Part shown: positions 18,253 through 27,720 of the stretch, piece by piece
How positions within the stretch are numbered: the first letter of the stretch is position 1
How the letters are laid out: each line of letters starts with the position of its first letter
Assembly: GCA_947492575.1 (NCBI GenBank)
Contig: CANLNK010000001.1
Span: 1,302,001-1,366,000 of the forward strand
Origin: an uncultured Thalassotalea sp.
GTDB taxonomy: Bacteria; Pseudomonadota; Gammaproteobacteria; Enterobacterales; Alteromonadaceae
Length of the DNA stretch: 64,000 nt
Direction of reading: 5' to 3'
Made by a program: the position numbers and the translations under genes
Notes under the pieces: generated by a model
Told to the model about the DNA's origin: nothing
The model's database searches: none
Seen by the model: only the letters and a program-made list of their open reading frames with translations

Positions 18253-18281
18253 CTTCTGGCACTAAGTTAAAGTGCCAGAAG
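18253..18281. terminator. Inverted repeat between convergent genes
   Basis: A perfect 11-base inverted repeat (CTTCTGGCACT / AGTGCCAGAAG) with a seven-base loop sits between the convergent MAPEG and GNAT genes. It lacks a strong T tract, but its position fits a shared terminator. Confidence 0.5.
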
Positions 18282-18304
18282 CGGTCTACTAAGTTTTGAT
18301 TTTC

Positions 18305-18754
18305 TTACTTTCTCAGCATACCTACATGAGGTATACCGTCCTCTAAATAGCCCTCAGTAACTACTTCAAATTGATGTTGCTGATAGAATTTCACTAAGTG
18401 TTCTTGAGCAGATATTTTGATAGTAGACGTGTTTAAATGCTCCTCGCAAGCATCGATTCCTACCTTAATTAACTCGTGGCCTAGCCCTGTTCCTCTGGCA
18501 CTCTCACTTATAACAACGCGCCCAATGCTCGGATATTCTTCATAACTTGTACCCTTTGGTAATATGCGAAGATAAGCTGCTAAAGCACCATCTTTATAAA
18601 AAAATACGTGCAAAGTATCAGGGTGTCGGTCTAAATCATCTAACTCTGGGTAATAGCATGTTTGTTCAACAACGAAAACGTCAACGCGAAGTTTAAGTAT
18701 GTCGTAGAGTTCGTTTGTGGTGAGTTCAGAGAAGTGTTTGATTTGCCAGTTCAT
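18305..18754 (-). CDS. elaA: GNAT family N-acetyltransferase, ElaA type
   Basis: The 149-residue protein aligns with E. coli ElaA: LTTNELYDILKLRVDVFVVE near the N-terminus, the acetyl-CoA loop GRVVISESARGTGLGHELI (residues about 78-96) and the C-terminal DGIPHVGM. The substrate of ElaA is not known. The gene lies on the minus strand with a short unknown gene 69 bases upstream. Confidence 0.88.
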   Translation of the reverse strand: MNWQIKHFSELTTNELYDILKLRVDVFVVEQTCYYPELDDLDRHPDTLHVFFYKDGALAAYLRILPKGTSYEEYPSIGRVVISESARGTGLGHELIKVGIDACEEHLNTSTIKISAQEHLVKFYQQHQFEVVTEGYLEDGIPHVGMLRK

Positions 18755-18822
18755 GGAAGCTTAATTGTTACGCTAAAAATATAACTAATATTCAACCATG
18801 AACTAGCTGTTAAGCCAACAAA

Positions 18823-19125
18823 TTAACTGGCTTTTTGTAATACCTTTAAGCAACCTTCGTAGTTCTTGCTATCGAGATAAGTGACCATCTCTTTCTTATA
18901 CTGCGGAATATCAAGATTAGGAAACTCTCGAGATATTACACCAGATAAATCCTCTGGCGATAAATAGAGAATATAAGCTAGTGGCAAAAACTCGGGGTTG
19001 AAATCTTTCTGGTAAACGGTAGCTCTAATTTGGTGAGCTGAATAGAATGGAAATGCGCCGTAACGCTTCTCAAGTGTCGGTAATAACTTCGTGCCGTACT
19101 TCTTTATCGACCAATATTTTAACAT
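18823..19125 (-). CDS. Hypothetical protein, 100 residues
   Basis: I do not recognise this protein with confidence. It is soluble, basic at the N-terminus (MLKYWSIKKYGTKLLPTLEK) and appears helical, with a possible helix pair at residues 65-98 (ISREFPNLDIPQYKKEMVTY, then LDSKNYEGCLKVLQK). The codon use and clean frame suggest a real gene. It lies upstream of the GNAT gene on the same strand and may share its transcript. Similar short proteins of unknown function occur in marine Alteromonadales. Confidence 0.6.
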   Translation of the reverse strand: MLKYWSIKKYGTKLLPTLEKRYGAFPFYSAHQIRATVYQKDFNPEFLPLAYILYLSPEDLSGVISREFPNLDIPQYKKEMVTYLDSKNYEGCLKVLQKAS

Positions 19126-19321
19126 AGCTGATCCTTAGCTTTATGCTGTTTCTTTAATAAAGGTGGAGTGAAAGTATACCGCGACAAAAAGGCAATTCAA
19201 GAGGCGCTTGTTAACTTTTTTTTAACTTTTACTTAAGCCTTTGACTAATTGAATAAAATAGTTTGTTAAGAGTTTTTGATTGGTCGTTTAGATAATTTAT
19301 TAACTTTCTTAAAAATTTTTA

Positions 19322-19432
19322 ATTTGGATGACAAAACAAAATGTATAGCTTATTTAGAACCATCCAAATGGTTAAATTTGTACGAGAATTGATCGTTGTA
19401 TCTAGGTACAAGGGAGTTTGCACCTAGATACA
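19322..19432. repeat. Two inverted repeats in the AT-rich gap after the his operon
   Basis: The gap 19126-19461 holds no gene. It contains a perfect 9-base inverted repeat (ATTTGGATG at 19322-19330, CATCCAAAT at 19361-19369, 30-base spacer) and a perfect 11-base one (TGTATCTAGGT at 19397-19407, ACCTAGATACA at 19422-19432, 14-base spacer). The second lies about 30 bases beyond the hisIE stop and might terminate the operon, though it lacks a T run. Together they could mark a small degenerate mobile element. Confidence 0.5.
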
Positions 19433-19461
19433 GTTGCTAGAAGGGCACAGTAGCTAGAAAG

Positions 19462-20082
19462 CTATTTCTGATGACGTTTTTGCAATACAGCCATGACCTC
19501 AGCTAGGCTCACACCTTTATCTTGAAGTAATACCAGTGTGTGGTAAAAAAGGTCCGCACATTCGCCCAAAAGGTCTTCTTTGGTCTCAGCTACTGCGGCA
19601 AGTGCCACTTCAACACCTTCTTCGCCAACTTTTTGTGCTACCTTAGTCGTGCCTTTTGCCAGTAGTCTTGCCGTATAGCTTTCCTCAATAGGGTCGTTCT
19701 TACGTTGTTCAATGAAGCGCTCTAAGTACGAGATAAAGTTCTGCTGTGTAAGCTGCTGCTCAGGAAAACAAGATTCAAAACCTAAATGGCATGTCGGCCC
19801 ATTTGGATTTGCCGATATGAGTACGCTGTCGTAATCACAATCGGTAAGTACTTGAACCACATCTAGCGTGTTGCCAGAAGATTCACCTTTCATCCAAAGA
19901 CGCTGCTTAGAACGACTAAAGAATGTTGCTTTGCCAGATTCTAAGGTTTTCTCTAATGCTTCTTGGTTGACGAAGCCTTGCATTAATACCGCACCTGTCG
20001 CGGCGTCTTGCACAATAGTAGGGATCAAATTATCCATTTTTTCCCATGCTAGTTTATTGATGTTATCAATGGTGACTATCAC
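19462..20082 (-). CDS. hisI: Bifunctional phosphoribosyl-AMP cyclohydrolase / phosphoribosyl-ATP pyrophosphatase
   Basis: The 206-residue fusion catalyses steps two and three of histidine synthesis. The N-terminal HisI half shows the SKQRLWMKGESSGN and ANPNGPTCH motifs (metal-binding Asp and Cys region, residues about 57-98). The C-terminal HisE half carries KVGEEGVEVALAAVAETKED (about 151-170) and the ECADLFYHTLVLL helix. It is the last gene of the his operon, three bases after hisF, and matches the usual length (E. coli 203). Confidence 0.96.
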   Translation of the reverse strand: MIVTIDNINKLAWEKMDNLIPTIVQDAATGAVLMQGFVNQEALEKTLESGKATFFSRSKQRLWMKGESSGNTLDVVQVLTDCDYDSVLISANPNGPTCHLGFESCFPEQQLTQQNFISYLERFIEQRKNDPIEESYTARLLAKGTTKVAQKVGEEGVEVALAAVAETKEDLLGECADLFYHTLVLLQDKGVSLAEVMAVLQKRHQK

Positions 20083-20084
20083 GG

Positions 20085-20858
20085 CTAAATCCTTATTTCT
20101 ATGTTGGCCGCCTTAAGCGACTGCTTTAATTCATTCATATCGATAATACCTTTGTGGAAGACACTTGCAGCTAATGCTCCATCAACATCGGCTTTGCTAA
20201 AAACATCGGTAAAGTGAGCGATTTCACCGGCACCGCCAGAAGCGATGAGCGGAATATTCGCGGCTTCTCTTGCCAGTGTAAGCTGCTCAATGTCATAGCC
20301 TTGGCGAACACCATCTTGGTTCATACAGTTCAGTACAATTTCACCTGCACCGAGCTTTTGCACCTGCTTTATCCAATCTAGAGTTTCCCACTGCGTTTTT
20401 TGTGTGCGGCTTTCATCACCAGTAAATTGATAAACCTGATATTTACCAGTGTCTTTATCAAAATAGCTATCGATACCGACAACAACACATTGCACACCAA
20501 ATTTATCGGCAAGGCGTTCAATTAAGCTTGGGTCTTGCAGGGCAGGGGAATTGATACTGATTTTATCTGCACCCATCATTAATATTTCTTTCGCGTCTTG
20601 CTCAGACTTAATGCCTCCAGCAACGCAGAATGGAATATCAATGACTTCAGCAATTCGGCTTACCCAGCTTTTATCGACAACACGACCATCAGAACTTGCT
20701 GTGATATCGTAAAACACTAGTTCGTCAGCACCTGCTTGCGCATATTTTTCAGCCAATGGGACGATATCACCAATAATCTCGTGATTTCTAAACTTTACTC
20801 CTTTAACGACTTTACCGTCGCGGACATCGAGACATGGAATTATGCGTTTGGCCAACAT
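20085..20858 (-). CDS. hisF: Imidazole glycerol phosphate synthase, cyclase subunit
   Basis: The 257-residue (beta-alpha)8 barrel starts [20 protein letters not shown], with the catalytic Asp11 in CLDV, and has the second catalytic Asp in [14 protein letters not shown] (about residue 130). It uses ammonia from HisH to turn PRFAR into imidazole glycerol phosphate and AICAR. Its start overlaps the hisA end by 19 bases, so the two are translationally coupled. Confidence 0.97.
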   Translation of the reverse strand: MLAKRIIPCLDVRDGKVVKGVKFRNHEIIGDIVPLAEKYAQAGADELVFYDITASSDGRVVDKSWVSRIAEVIDIPFCVAGGIKSEQDAKEILMMGADKISINSPALQDPSLIERLADKFGVQCVVVGIDSYFDKDTGKYQVYQFTGDESRTQKTQWETLDWIKQVQKLGAGEIVLNCMNQDGVRQGYDIEQLTLAREAANIPLIASGGAGEIAHFTDVFSKADVDGALAASVFHKGIIDMNELKQSLKAANIEIRI

Positions 20859-21577
20859 TGCAATGCCTCCTCTAACGTAAATTTCCCTTCCAATAATGAA
20901 CGTCCTAAAATCACGCCGCTGACTCCCGTCGGTTTAAGTGCTTCAATGTCTGCTAACGAACCAATACCACCCGATGCTTGCCATGCAATGCTTGGATATT
21001 GCTGACAAAGCTCGCTGTATAGCTCAACGTTGCAGCCAGTTAAAGTACCGTCTTTGCTGATGTCAGTACAAAGCACATGCTTTAAACCGGCAGCGATGTA
21101 GTCATCAAGCAACTCTTCAAGATTGACACCACTGTCTTTTATCCAGCCATGAGTAGGAAGCGTTTTGTTACCTTGCTCGTCAATTTTAACGTCCAAAGCC
21201 AACACAATTTTCTCGCCACCAAACTCGACGATCCAATCTCTAACCAACGCTGGCTCTTTAATGGCTAAACTGCCAATAACGACACGATCTGCGCCGAGCT
21301 CGAGTAAATCAACAACATCTTGTTTACTGCGAACGCCGCCACCTACTTGTATTGTCATCGTTGGGTGATTGACTAACGTTTTTAATAACGTTAGCTGACG
21401 TTTGGTACTGTCTTTGGCACCGTCTAAATCGACAAAGTGCATGACTTTTGCACCCGCGTCAGTATAGGCTTGTTGGCGTTCAGCAGGTGTCGTTTGGTAA
21501 TTAGTTTTTTGGGCGTAATCACCCTGGTAAAGGCGAACCACTTCACCGTTAATTAAATCTATTGCAGGGATCAGCAC
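20840..21577 (-). CDS. hisA: Phosphoribosylformimino-5-aminoimidazole carboxamide ribotide isomerase
   Basis: The 245-residue barrel enzyme starts [20 protein letters not shown], carrying the catalytic Asp in PAIDL, and has the second acid in [13 protein letters not shown] (about residue 130). It isomerises ProFAR to PRFAR. Phosphate-binding GGVRS and ASGGIGSL loops are intact. It lies one base after hisH and overlaps hisF. Confidence 0.97.
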   Translation of the reverse strand: MLIPAIDLINGEVVRLYQGDYAQKTNYQTTPAERQQAYTDAGAKVMHFVDLDGAKDSTKRQLTLLKTLVNHPTMTIQVGGGVRSKQDVVDLLELGADRVVIGSLAIKEPALVRDWIVEFGGEKIVLALDVKIDEQGNKTLPTHGWIKDSGVNLEELLDDYIAAGLKHVLCTDISKDGTLTGCNVELYSELCQQYPSIAWQASGGIGSLADIEALKPTGVSGVILGRSLLEGKFTLEEALQCWPNA

Positions 21578-21578
21578 C

Positions 21579-22208
21579 TTACATCTCCAAAAAATTCTTT
21601 ATGATTTTACTGCCATTAGCGCCTGAGCGTTCTGGGTGAAATTGACAGCCGATGAAATTGTCTCTCACTATCGCTGCTGAAAATGCACTACCATACTCGC
21701 AAGCTGCTGCTGTGTAGTCGCTAACAGGTGCAGCGAAGCTGTGAACGAAATAGAAGTAATCGCCGACATTTACCCCGTTAAAAACGGGGTGTTCAATGAC
21801 AGAGGTTAACGTATTCCAGCCCATATGAGGCAATCTGTTACCATTTGCTTCAAGTGGTTTTACTGATGTTGGTACCAGATTTAAACAGTCGATAACTTCG
21901 CTGGTTTCACCCACAGAACTTTCTAGTGAGTCGCGACACATTAGTTGCATGCCCAAGCAAAAGCCTAGTACAGGTTGTATTAAATTCTGGATCGTTTCTA
22001 TTAACCCTTTATCGGCAATATTTTTCATCGCATGCTTGGCATTACCTACACCCGGAAGAAAAACCTTGTCGGCTGATTTGATGATGTCAATGTCATCACT
22101 TATAACAGCGTCATAGCCGAGACGCTTTATTGCGAATAATACCGACGACAAGTTTGCACATCCGGTATCGATAATCACATTTTTCTGATTCGTAGCAGAT
22201 AGGCTCAT
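21579..22208 (-). CDS. hisH: Imidazole glycerol phosphate synthase, glutamine amidotransferase subunit
   Basis: The 209-residue class I amidotransferase has the nucleophile Cys in [12 protein letters not shown] (about residue 84) and the His-x-Glu pair in CQFHPERSG (about residue 190). It supplies ammonia to HisF. The N-terminal extension (MSLSATNQK before VIIDTG) is slightly longer than usual. The start overlaps the hisB stop by one base. Confidence 0.96.
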   Translation of the reverse strand: MSLSATNQKNVIIDTGCANLSSVLFAIKRLGYDAVISDDIDIIKSADKVFLPGVGNAKHAMKNIADKGLIETIQNLIQPVLGFCLGMQLMCRDSLESSVGETSEVIDCLNLVPTSVKPLEANGNRLPHMGWNTLTSVIEHPVFNGVNVGDYFYFVHSFAAPVSDYTAAACEYGSAFSAAIVRDNFIGCQFHPERSGANGSKIIKNFLEM

Positions 22209-23275
22209 TACAATGCACCTTTAGAACTCGGTAACGTATTGCCTTTTACCTCAATCGCTTGACGTAACGCTCTGCCGAACACTTTAAATAAACTTTCTAC
22301 TTGGTGGTGGCAATTTCCTTCGCTAGTCGATAAGTGAAGTGTAATCGCCATGCTATCTGCAAGAGAGCGGAAGAAATGCGACACCATTTGTGTAGACATA
22401 GTGCCAACGCGAGAGTCGGTGAACTCAGCATCAAACTCGAGCCAAGGGCGGCCCGATAAATCAATTGCACATTCTGCTCGACATTCATCCATTGGTAATA
22501 CAAAACCGAAACGACCAATACCGCGTTTATCACCTAAAGCCTGTTTTAACGCTGTGCCAAGTGCAAGTGCGGTGTCTTCCACACTGTGGTGCTCGTCAAT
22601 GTGGTAATCGCCATCAACCGAAACGTTCAAAGAGAAGCCACCGTGCGTTGAAATTTGCTCTAGCATGTGGTCGAAGAAGCCAAGTCCAGTGTTAATGCTA
22701 CTGCCTGTGCTATCTAAGTTTACATCGATGTTAATGTCAGTTTCTTTGGTTGTGCGGGTGACGCTAGCCTTGCGCCGACGTGTCAACAATTGCTGCTCTA
22801 TGTCCGTCCAATTGTTGTCTGCACGGTCGTAACGAATACCTTGAATGCCCATGTTTGCGGCAAGCTGCATATCAGTCTCTCTATCGCCAATGACATAGGA
22901 ATCAGCAAAATTAATTTTGCCTTGCTGTAAGTATTCTGCGACAAGACCTAGTTTGGGTTTTCGACAACTACAGTTGTCTTCTTCAAAGTGAGGACAAAGA
23001 AGCACCTCATCAAACTCAACACCTTGTGAACTGAAAAAGTCCATCATCTTGTTGTGAGGTAAATCAAAGTCTGCTTGCGGGTAACTGTCAGTGCCTAATC
23101 CGTCTTGGTTTGACACCATGACTAATCGGTAACCTTTAGCTTGCAATGCTAGCAATACAGGAATCACTTTTGGCTCGAAAACCAATTTCTCTAATGTATC
23201 AACCTGAAAATCAATCGGTGGCTCTTCAATTAGCGTACCGTCTCTGTCGATAAATAAAATGTTTTGCCCTTTCAT
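22208..23275 (-). CDS. hisB: Bifunctional histidinol-phosphatase / imidazoleglycerol-phosphate dehydratase
   Basis: The 355-residue protein is the gammaproteobacterial HisB fusion. The N-terminal HAD phosphatase has [12 protein letters not shown] (residues about 8-19) and a zinc cluster of Cys/His ([12 protein letters not shown]). The C-terminal dehydratase has the twin metal-binding motifs [13 protein letters not shown] and [14 protein letters not shown]. It catalyses steps six and eight of histidine synthesis. It lies three bases after hisC. Confidence 0.97.
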   Translation of the reverse strand: MKGQNILFIDRDGTLIEEPPIDFQVDTLEKLVFEPKVIPVLLALQAKGYRLVMVSNQDGLGTDSYPQADFDLPHNKMMDFFSSQGVEFDEVLLCPHFEEDNCSCRKPKLGLVAEYLQQGKINFADSYVIGDRETDMQLAANMGIQGIRYDRADNNWTDIEQQLLTRRRKASVTRTTKETDINIDVNLDSTGSSINTGLGFFDHMLEQISTHGGFSLNVSVDGDYHIDEHHSVEDTALALGTALKQALGDKRGIGRFGFVLPMDECRAECAIDLSGRPWLEFDAEFTDSRVGTMSTQMVSHFFRSLADSMAITLHLSTSEGNCHHQVESLFKVFGRALRQAIEVKGNTLPSSKGAL

Positions 23276-23278
23276 GAA

Positions 23279-24418
23279 TTAGTTTTCCTGTGTTACTGCA
23301 TTAACAATTTGTTGTATGGTTTTTATCACAATATCCATTTCTCGCTCACTGCCGATACTAATACGCAAACAATTAGCTAATTGTAGCTGGCTTGATTGAT
23401 CGCGAATTAAGATGCCTTCTGCCTTTAAACCAACGAATATTGGTGCCTTTAATGGTGTTCTGAACAACACGAAGTTTGCGTCAGATCCAAATACTTGCTC
23501 ACACCAAGGTTGAGCAGCAAGCCAAGTACTTAGTTGTTCTCTTAATACGTTTGATTCTGCTACTCGCGTTTGAGTAAGCGCCAGGTTGTCACCTGTCAAC
23601 GCTTGGCTAGCGATTTCAGCAACGGGGGCAGATATCGGGTAGGGTGCAATGACTTTTGATAGTAGCGTAATGATTTCAGCTGACGCTAGGGTAAAACCGC
23701 AGCGTAGACCTGCCAATGCAAAGGCTTTAGATAAGGTGCGTAAAACGATTAGGTTATCGTATTCACCTAACAGATCTTGCACAGAGTCGTTAATAGAAAA
23801 CTCGATATACGCTTCATCAACAACCACAATGGCTTTACCTTGTGACGCGTCTAGTACTGCTTTGATTTGCGCTAACGGTAGCAGATTGCCGGTTGGATTA
23901 CCCGGCGAACAAAGGAAAACGACTTTAACTTGGCCGTTTGTTTCCGAAGCGTTCGTGCCATTATTTAATGCGCTATTAATGCCATCCATATCAAGCTGAC
24001 AATCAATTTGAGGAACTTTAACGATTCCCGCACCGTGATTTTCGGCGCTAATCGCATACATGCCATAGGTTGGAGGACAGATCAAAATGCTGTCTTGGTA
24101 AGCTCGACAAAATGTACGAATGATAAGCTCGATGCCTTCATCTGCCCCGCGTGTTGCTAAAACCTGCTCCGCAGGCAAACGGCTGTAATCGCTATATGCA
24201 CTGATTAAGTTTTCGGGCTGAAAATCTGGGTAGCGATTGATGCATTCAGCTGACAATTGATATTCACCTTGACCAGGCGCTTCATTGGCATTGAGCCAAA
24301 TTTTATTGTTGAAATCGCTGGTCGGTTTGCCATCTGCTTTCTGTAAGCGTCTTGCCGATTGGTATGGCACCATATCAACAAGCTCTGGTCTAACTAATTG
24401 ATTAATTTGTTCACTCAT
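23279..24418 (-). CDS. hisC: Histidinol-phosphate aminotransferase
   Basis: From the ATG at 24418 the protein has 379 residues. This start has an AAGGA site eight bases upstream; an ATG six codons earlier (24436) overlaps hisD and has its purine run too close. The PLP lysine lies in RTLSKAFALAGLRCG (about residue 224), with LCSPGNPTGNLLP and DEAYIEF before it. It transaminates imidazole acetol phosphate. The last part ends ISIGSERE..., as in other HisC. Confidence 0.96.
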   Translation of the reverse strand: MSEQINQLVRPELVDMVPYQSARRLQKADGKPTSDFNNKIWLNANEAPGQGEYQLSAECINRYPDFQPENLISAYSDYSRLPAEQVLATRGADEGIELIIRTFCRAYQDSILICPPTYGMYAISAENHGAGIVKVPQIDCQLDMDGINSALNNGTNASETNGQVKVVFLCSPGNPTGNLLPLAQIKAVLDASQGKAIVVVDEAYIEFSINDSVQDLLGEYDNLIVLRTLSKAFALAGLRCGFTLASAEIITLLSKVIAPYPISAPVAEIASQALTGDNLALTQTRVAESNVLREQLSTWLAAQPWCEQVFGSDANFVLFRTPLKAPIFVGLKAEGILIRDQSSQLQLANCLRISIGSEREMDIVIKTIQQIVNAVTQEN

Positions 24419-24422
24419 GGCG

Positions 24423-25772
24423 CTATTCCTTGTCATCCTCTAGACGAATTGTTACCGCTCGTTGGTGTGCCATTAACCCTTCAGCATCAGTCAATTCGAC
24501 GATGGCAGGGGCCAAAGTAGCAAGTCCTGCACGGGTAATAGTTTGCACCGTGTAGCGACGAGAGAAGTCGGCAAGCGACAGGCTACTGACAACCTTTGAA
24601 TATCCATAAGTTGGCAATACGTGGTTAGTGCCACTTGCGTAGTCACCAGCGGATTCAGGCGTGTAGGCACCAACAAAGATTGAACCTGCGTTACGCAGTT
24701 TGCCAATTAGGGCATCAGCATTCTCAGTTTGTACAATCAAGTGCTCAGGACCATATTGATTAGACACTTCAATCGCAATCTCAATCGAATCCGTTAATAT
24801 CAGACGACTTTTTTCTAGAGCTGCTCTAGCTATATCGGCGCGAGGCAGCTGTTCTAACTGTTCGGCAATAGCAGCGCGAACATTTTCGATTTGGCTTTCA
24901 CTATCAGAAAGCAGTATCACTTGGCTATCTTCACCGTGCTCTGCTTGAGATAGAAGATCTGCAGCAACAAATGCCGCATTTGCTTGCTCATCAGCAATAA
25001 CGAGCACTTCCGATGGACCAGCTGGCATGTCAATGGCAAAGCCCGGGATTTGTTGTGAAAGTTGCTTCTTAGCTTCGGTAACAAAGCGGTTCCCCGGACC
25101 AAATACTTTATTGACCGGCGCAATAGTGTCTGTTCCTAGTGCTAACGCTGCAACAGCCTGTGCACCGCCGACAGCGTAGATTTCTGTGATACCACAAAGT
25201 TTTGCTGCGGCTAACACTTCTGGTGCAATATCGCCATTCTTGTCAGGAGGAGAAACCAGTACTTTACGCGGGCAGTTTGCTAGTTCTGCTGGTACGCCTA
25301 GCATTAACACTGTAGATGGCAATGGCGCGGAACCTGCGGGGATATAGAGCCCAACCGCTTCAATCGCTTCTGTTTTCAGTGTACAGGTTACGCCAGGACA
25401 AGTTTCAACGGTGATATCTTCAGCTGTTTGTGCTTGGTGAAATCGTTTGATTTGACCGTAAGCGGTTTCAAGCGCATCAAGTCGTTTAGCGCTTAAGCTT
25501 GCAACGGCTTGTTCAACTTGGGCTTCCGTGACTTTAAGTGACGCTAACTTCGCACCATCAAAGCGTTCGGTTAGATCCATTAGCGCTTTATCACCGCTTT
25601 CCATTACTTGGTTAATAATGTTTTCCACTTGCGTGGCTAACAGCCCACTTTCGCTGATAGCTGGGCGGGCAAGGGCGTTGCTTTTATCTTGCTCGTTTAA
25701 ACTAGACCAGACTGTCGTGGCCAGTAACTTGGCTTGTGCCCCTTGACTTGTCTTTGAATTTTCCAAGCTCAT
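24423..25772 (-). CDS. hisD: Histidinol dehydrogenase
   Basis: The 449-residue enzyme oxidises histidinol to histidine in two NAD-dependent steps. Visible motifs are VGLYIPAGSAPLPSTVLML (residues about 140-158), MPAGPSEVLVIADE, the zinc-binding QAEHGEDSQ region and the C-terminal HQRAVTIRLE. It is somewhat longer than E. coli HisD (434) because of the N-terminal region. It begins three bases after the hisG stop. Confidence 0.97.
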   Translation of the reverse strand: MSLENSKTSQGAQAKLLATTVWSSLNEQDKSNALARPAISESGLLATQVENIINQVMESGDKALMDLTERFDGAKLASLKVTEAQVEQAVASLSAKRLDALETAYGQIKRFHQAQTAEDITVETCPGVTCTLKTEAIEAVGLYIPAGSAPLPSTVLMLGVPAELANCPRKVLVSPPDKNGDIAPEVLAAAKLCGITEIYAVGGAQAVAALALGTDTIAPVNKVFGPGNRFVTEAKKQLSQQIPGFAIDMPAGPSEVLVIADEQANAAFVAADLLSQAEHGEDSQVILLSDSESQIENVRAAIAEQLEQLPRADIARAALEKSRLILTDSIEIAIEVSNQYGPEHLIVQTENADALIGKLRNAGSIFVGAYTPESAGDYASGTNHVLPTYGYSKVVSSLSLADFSRRYTVQTITRAGLATLAPAIVELTDAEGLMAHQRAVTIRLEDDKE

Positions 25773-25775
25773 GAC

Positions 25776-26675
25776 TTAACCCATCATTTTTTCGATTGGC
25801 ATTACTAAGATAGAGTCACAGCCAAGCGCTTTAAGTGCTTCCATCGTTTCCCAGAAGAAGGTTTCAGTAGCAACAACGTGCACAGCCACAAGGTCATCGC
25901 GTCCCGCCAGCGGCAATACTGTTGGCGTTTCTTTGCCCGGCATTAAGTTGCTGACTTCTTCAATCTTGTTCTTTGGCGCGTGTAGCATGATGTACTTGCT
26001 TTCTTTAGCTTTCATCACACCTTGAATACGTGGTAGAAGTGTATCGAGAATTGCCTGCTTTTCTGCATTAATTGTCGTGCTTGACTGAATCAATGATGCT
26101 TTAGAGCGATAAATTACTTCCACTTCTTTTAAACCGTTAGCTTCAAGCGTGGCACCTGTCGATACTAAGTCGCAAATACCGTCAGCTAGGCCGACGCGCG
26201 GTGCAACTTCAACTGAGCCTTTTAGTAGGCAGAAATCAATGTTAATACCGTTTTCTTGCGCAAATCGCTTAAGCAATTGAGGGTAGGTGGTCGCAAAGCG
26301 CAAGCCATCTAGCGACTTTATACCTTGGTATTCAAACTCTTCTGGCATAGCAAGTGAAAGGCGGCAGCCGCCAAAGTTTAATCCTGTTGTTTTAACGTAT
26401 TCGGCTTTTTCGCCGAGTAGGATGCGTTCAAGAGCTGTTTCTTCGAGGGTGTTGTCACCGACAATACCTAAGTCGCAAACCCCGTCCATTACTAAGCCGG
26501 GGATATCACTTGAGCGAACACGCATAATATCAATAGGCATATTGGTGACATGAGCAAGTAATCTTCTGTCGGCAACGTTGAGCTTTAAGCCGCAGCGTTT
26601 TAATAATTGCTGTGTTTCGTCACTTAAACGACCAGATTTTTGCATGGCGATACGTAAGCGTGTTTCTGTAGTCAT
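25776..26675 (-). CDS. hisG: ATP phosphoribosyltransferase
   Basis: The 299-residue protein is the long-form HisG with its own C-terminal regulatory domain. It starts [20 protein letters not shown] and has the PRPP loop [14 protein letters not shown] (about residue 170). The C-terminal domain ([20 protein letters not shown] onward) binds histidine for feedback inhibition. It catalyses the first committed step and is the first structural gene behind the attenuator. Confidence 0.97.
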   Translation of the reverse strand: MTTETRLRIAMQKSGRLSDETQQLLKRCGLKLNVADRRLLAHVTNMPIDIMRVRSSDIPGLVMDGVCDLGIVGDNTLEETALERILLGEKAEYVKTTGLNFGGCRLSLAMPEEFEYQGIKSLDGLRFATTYPQLLKRFAQENGINIDFCLLKGSVEVAPRVGLADGICDLVSTGATLEANGLKEVEVIYRSKASLIQSSTTINAEKQAILDTLLPRIQGVMKAKESKYIMLHAPKNKIEEVSNLMPGKETPTVLPLAGRDDLVAVHVVATETFFWETMEALKALGCDSILVMPIEKMMG

Positions 26676-26723
26676 GATTCCATTTCCTAGTATGGGTAAA
26701 CTTAAATTTAAAAGTCCTAAAAC

Positions 26724-26764
26724 GTAAAAAACCCCGAGAGAGTTTGACTCTTTCGGGGTTTTTT
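26724..26764 (-). promoter_or_regulatory. his operon attenuator terminator
   Basis: On the minus strand a strong GC-rich hairpin (ACCCCGAAAGAG / CTCTCTCGGGGT) with flanking A and T runs lies between the his leader peptide and hisG. Further upstream, GCCGCT (just after the leader stop) and AGCGGC can pair, as can CTCAG and CTGAG, which offers the competing structures expected of an attenuator. When charged tRNA-His is scarce, ribosome stalling in the leader should prevent this terminator from forming. Confidence 0.82.
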
Positions 26765-26831
26765 GGAATCTGTTTAGAATTCACATGCCGCTGAAAGAGC
26801 CCATAGCCCCTCAGCGAATAAACCTGAGCGG

Positions 26832-26879
26832 CTAATCCGTATGATGGTGATGATGGATTGTGCTGAGGTTTAATGTCAT
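26832..26879 (-). CDS. hisL: his operon leader peptide
   Basis: A 15-codon frame encodes MTLNLSTIHHHHHTD, with five consecutive His codons. An AGGA site lies six to seven bases before the ATG. Position, size and His run identify it as the sensor peptide of his attenuation, although the E. coli peptide has seven His. It lies about 70 bases before the terminator hairpin and about 155 bases before hisG. Confidence 0.88.
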   Translation of the reverse strand: MTLNLSTIHHHHHTD

Positions 26880-27293
26880 TTGATTTCCTATATAAATCTT
26901 ATTTGTGTCTCTTCTATGCTTTCGTTTGGTCTCGCCTTTCGCGATACATCTTATCTCGAACCAGCTTGAAGAGAAAATTAGAGCAACAACTCTTAGTTGC
27001 TAAATACCATACTGGCATTGAAAAATTCATGCAAGCGTTAATCGTGATTATTTTATTAACAATTAGTGACTAAGTTATGCACTTTTGCGCTAAGCAAAGC
27101 CAGTTCGTTATTTACTGGCGCTAGCCAGCCAACTAAGTTTTGAGTTGAAACTCGAGCCAAATACTTAGGTCAACTATAAGCTTTCTTAGGTTTTTTGAAA
27201 TTTGGCCGATACTTAACGTATAGTTACATTTTAACTGGCTGAAAAGTGAGCGGTAAAAGGCGAGTCATATTCTAGTCTAGAGGAGAGTTGATA
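26880..27293. other. Intergenic region with his promoter and upstream of the unknown gene
   Basis: This gap of about 410 bases must hold the his promoter (minus) and the promoter of the following gene (plus). I see no box pair good enough to call for either. A 66-codon frame on the plus strand (26873-27073) overlaps hisL antisense and is not accepted as a gene. Confidence 0.4.
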
Positions 27294-27668
27294 ATGGATA
27301 TTTTTACAACACAGCTAACGCGGGTAGCGCCCAATAAAATTAAGCCAGATAAGCTTAAAATCAAAGGCTTAGCAAAGGATGCCAAGCTACAGTCTTTAGA
27401 TGAGGAACATGAGCACTTTGATGGTCATGAAGCGTATATTGTTACTCAGCAACATGCGGAAAGGCAGTTTCACTCGGACAACGACGAAGCTGAGGAACTG
27501 CAGCATTCCAGCCAACACACTAATGAAGCAAAGAACGAAACAGCGCTTTCAGATGCCATCGATAAGTCTCACGTTGCCAACATAGAGTACGAAGAGGATA
27601 GCAAAAGCAGTGCAAAAGATGATGCTAACAAAGTCAAAAAAATTAAGCACCTCGATATTTTTGTTTAA
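27294..27668 (+). CDS. Hypothetical acidic protein, 124 residues
   Basis: From the ATG at 27294 (AGGAG eight bases upstream; an in-frame TTG lies two codons earlier) the protein has 124 residues. The first 25 residues are basic (MDIFTTQLTRVAPNKIKPDK), the middle is rich in Glu, Asp, His and Gln (for example EEHEHFDGHEAY and HSDNDEAEELQHSSQH), and the end is KIKHLDIFV. Most of it looks disordered. MDIF at the start and LDIFV at the end echo each other. I recognise no family. It lies 52 bases upstream of yoaA and may share its transcript. Confidence 0.6.
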   Translation: MDIFTTQLTRVAPNKIKPDKLKIKGLAKDAKLQSLDEEHEHFDGHEAYIVTQQHAERQFHSDNDEAEELQHSSQHTNEAKNETALSDAIDKSHVANIEYEEDSKSSAKDDANKVKKIKHLDIFV

Positions 27669-27720
27669 TCCTTAATTTCTCTCGATATAATACGCCGATT
27701 GTTACTTTTAGACACTTTTT

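Noticed and set aside
18755-18822. attC-like GTTAAG/TAAC pattern beside the GNAT gene, suggesting an integron cassette
   Set aside because: The core sites are not paired and no integrase or array of same-direction cassettes is seen.
26873-27073. 66-codon plus-strand frame with a hydrophobic C-terminus
   Set aside because: It overlaps the his leader peptide antisense and occupies the his promoter region; composition is not convincing.
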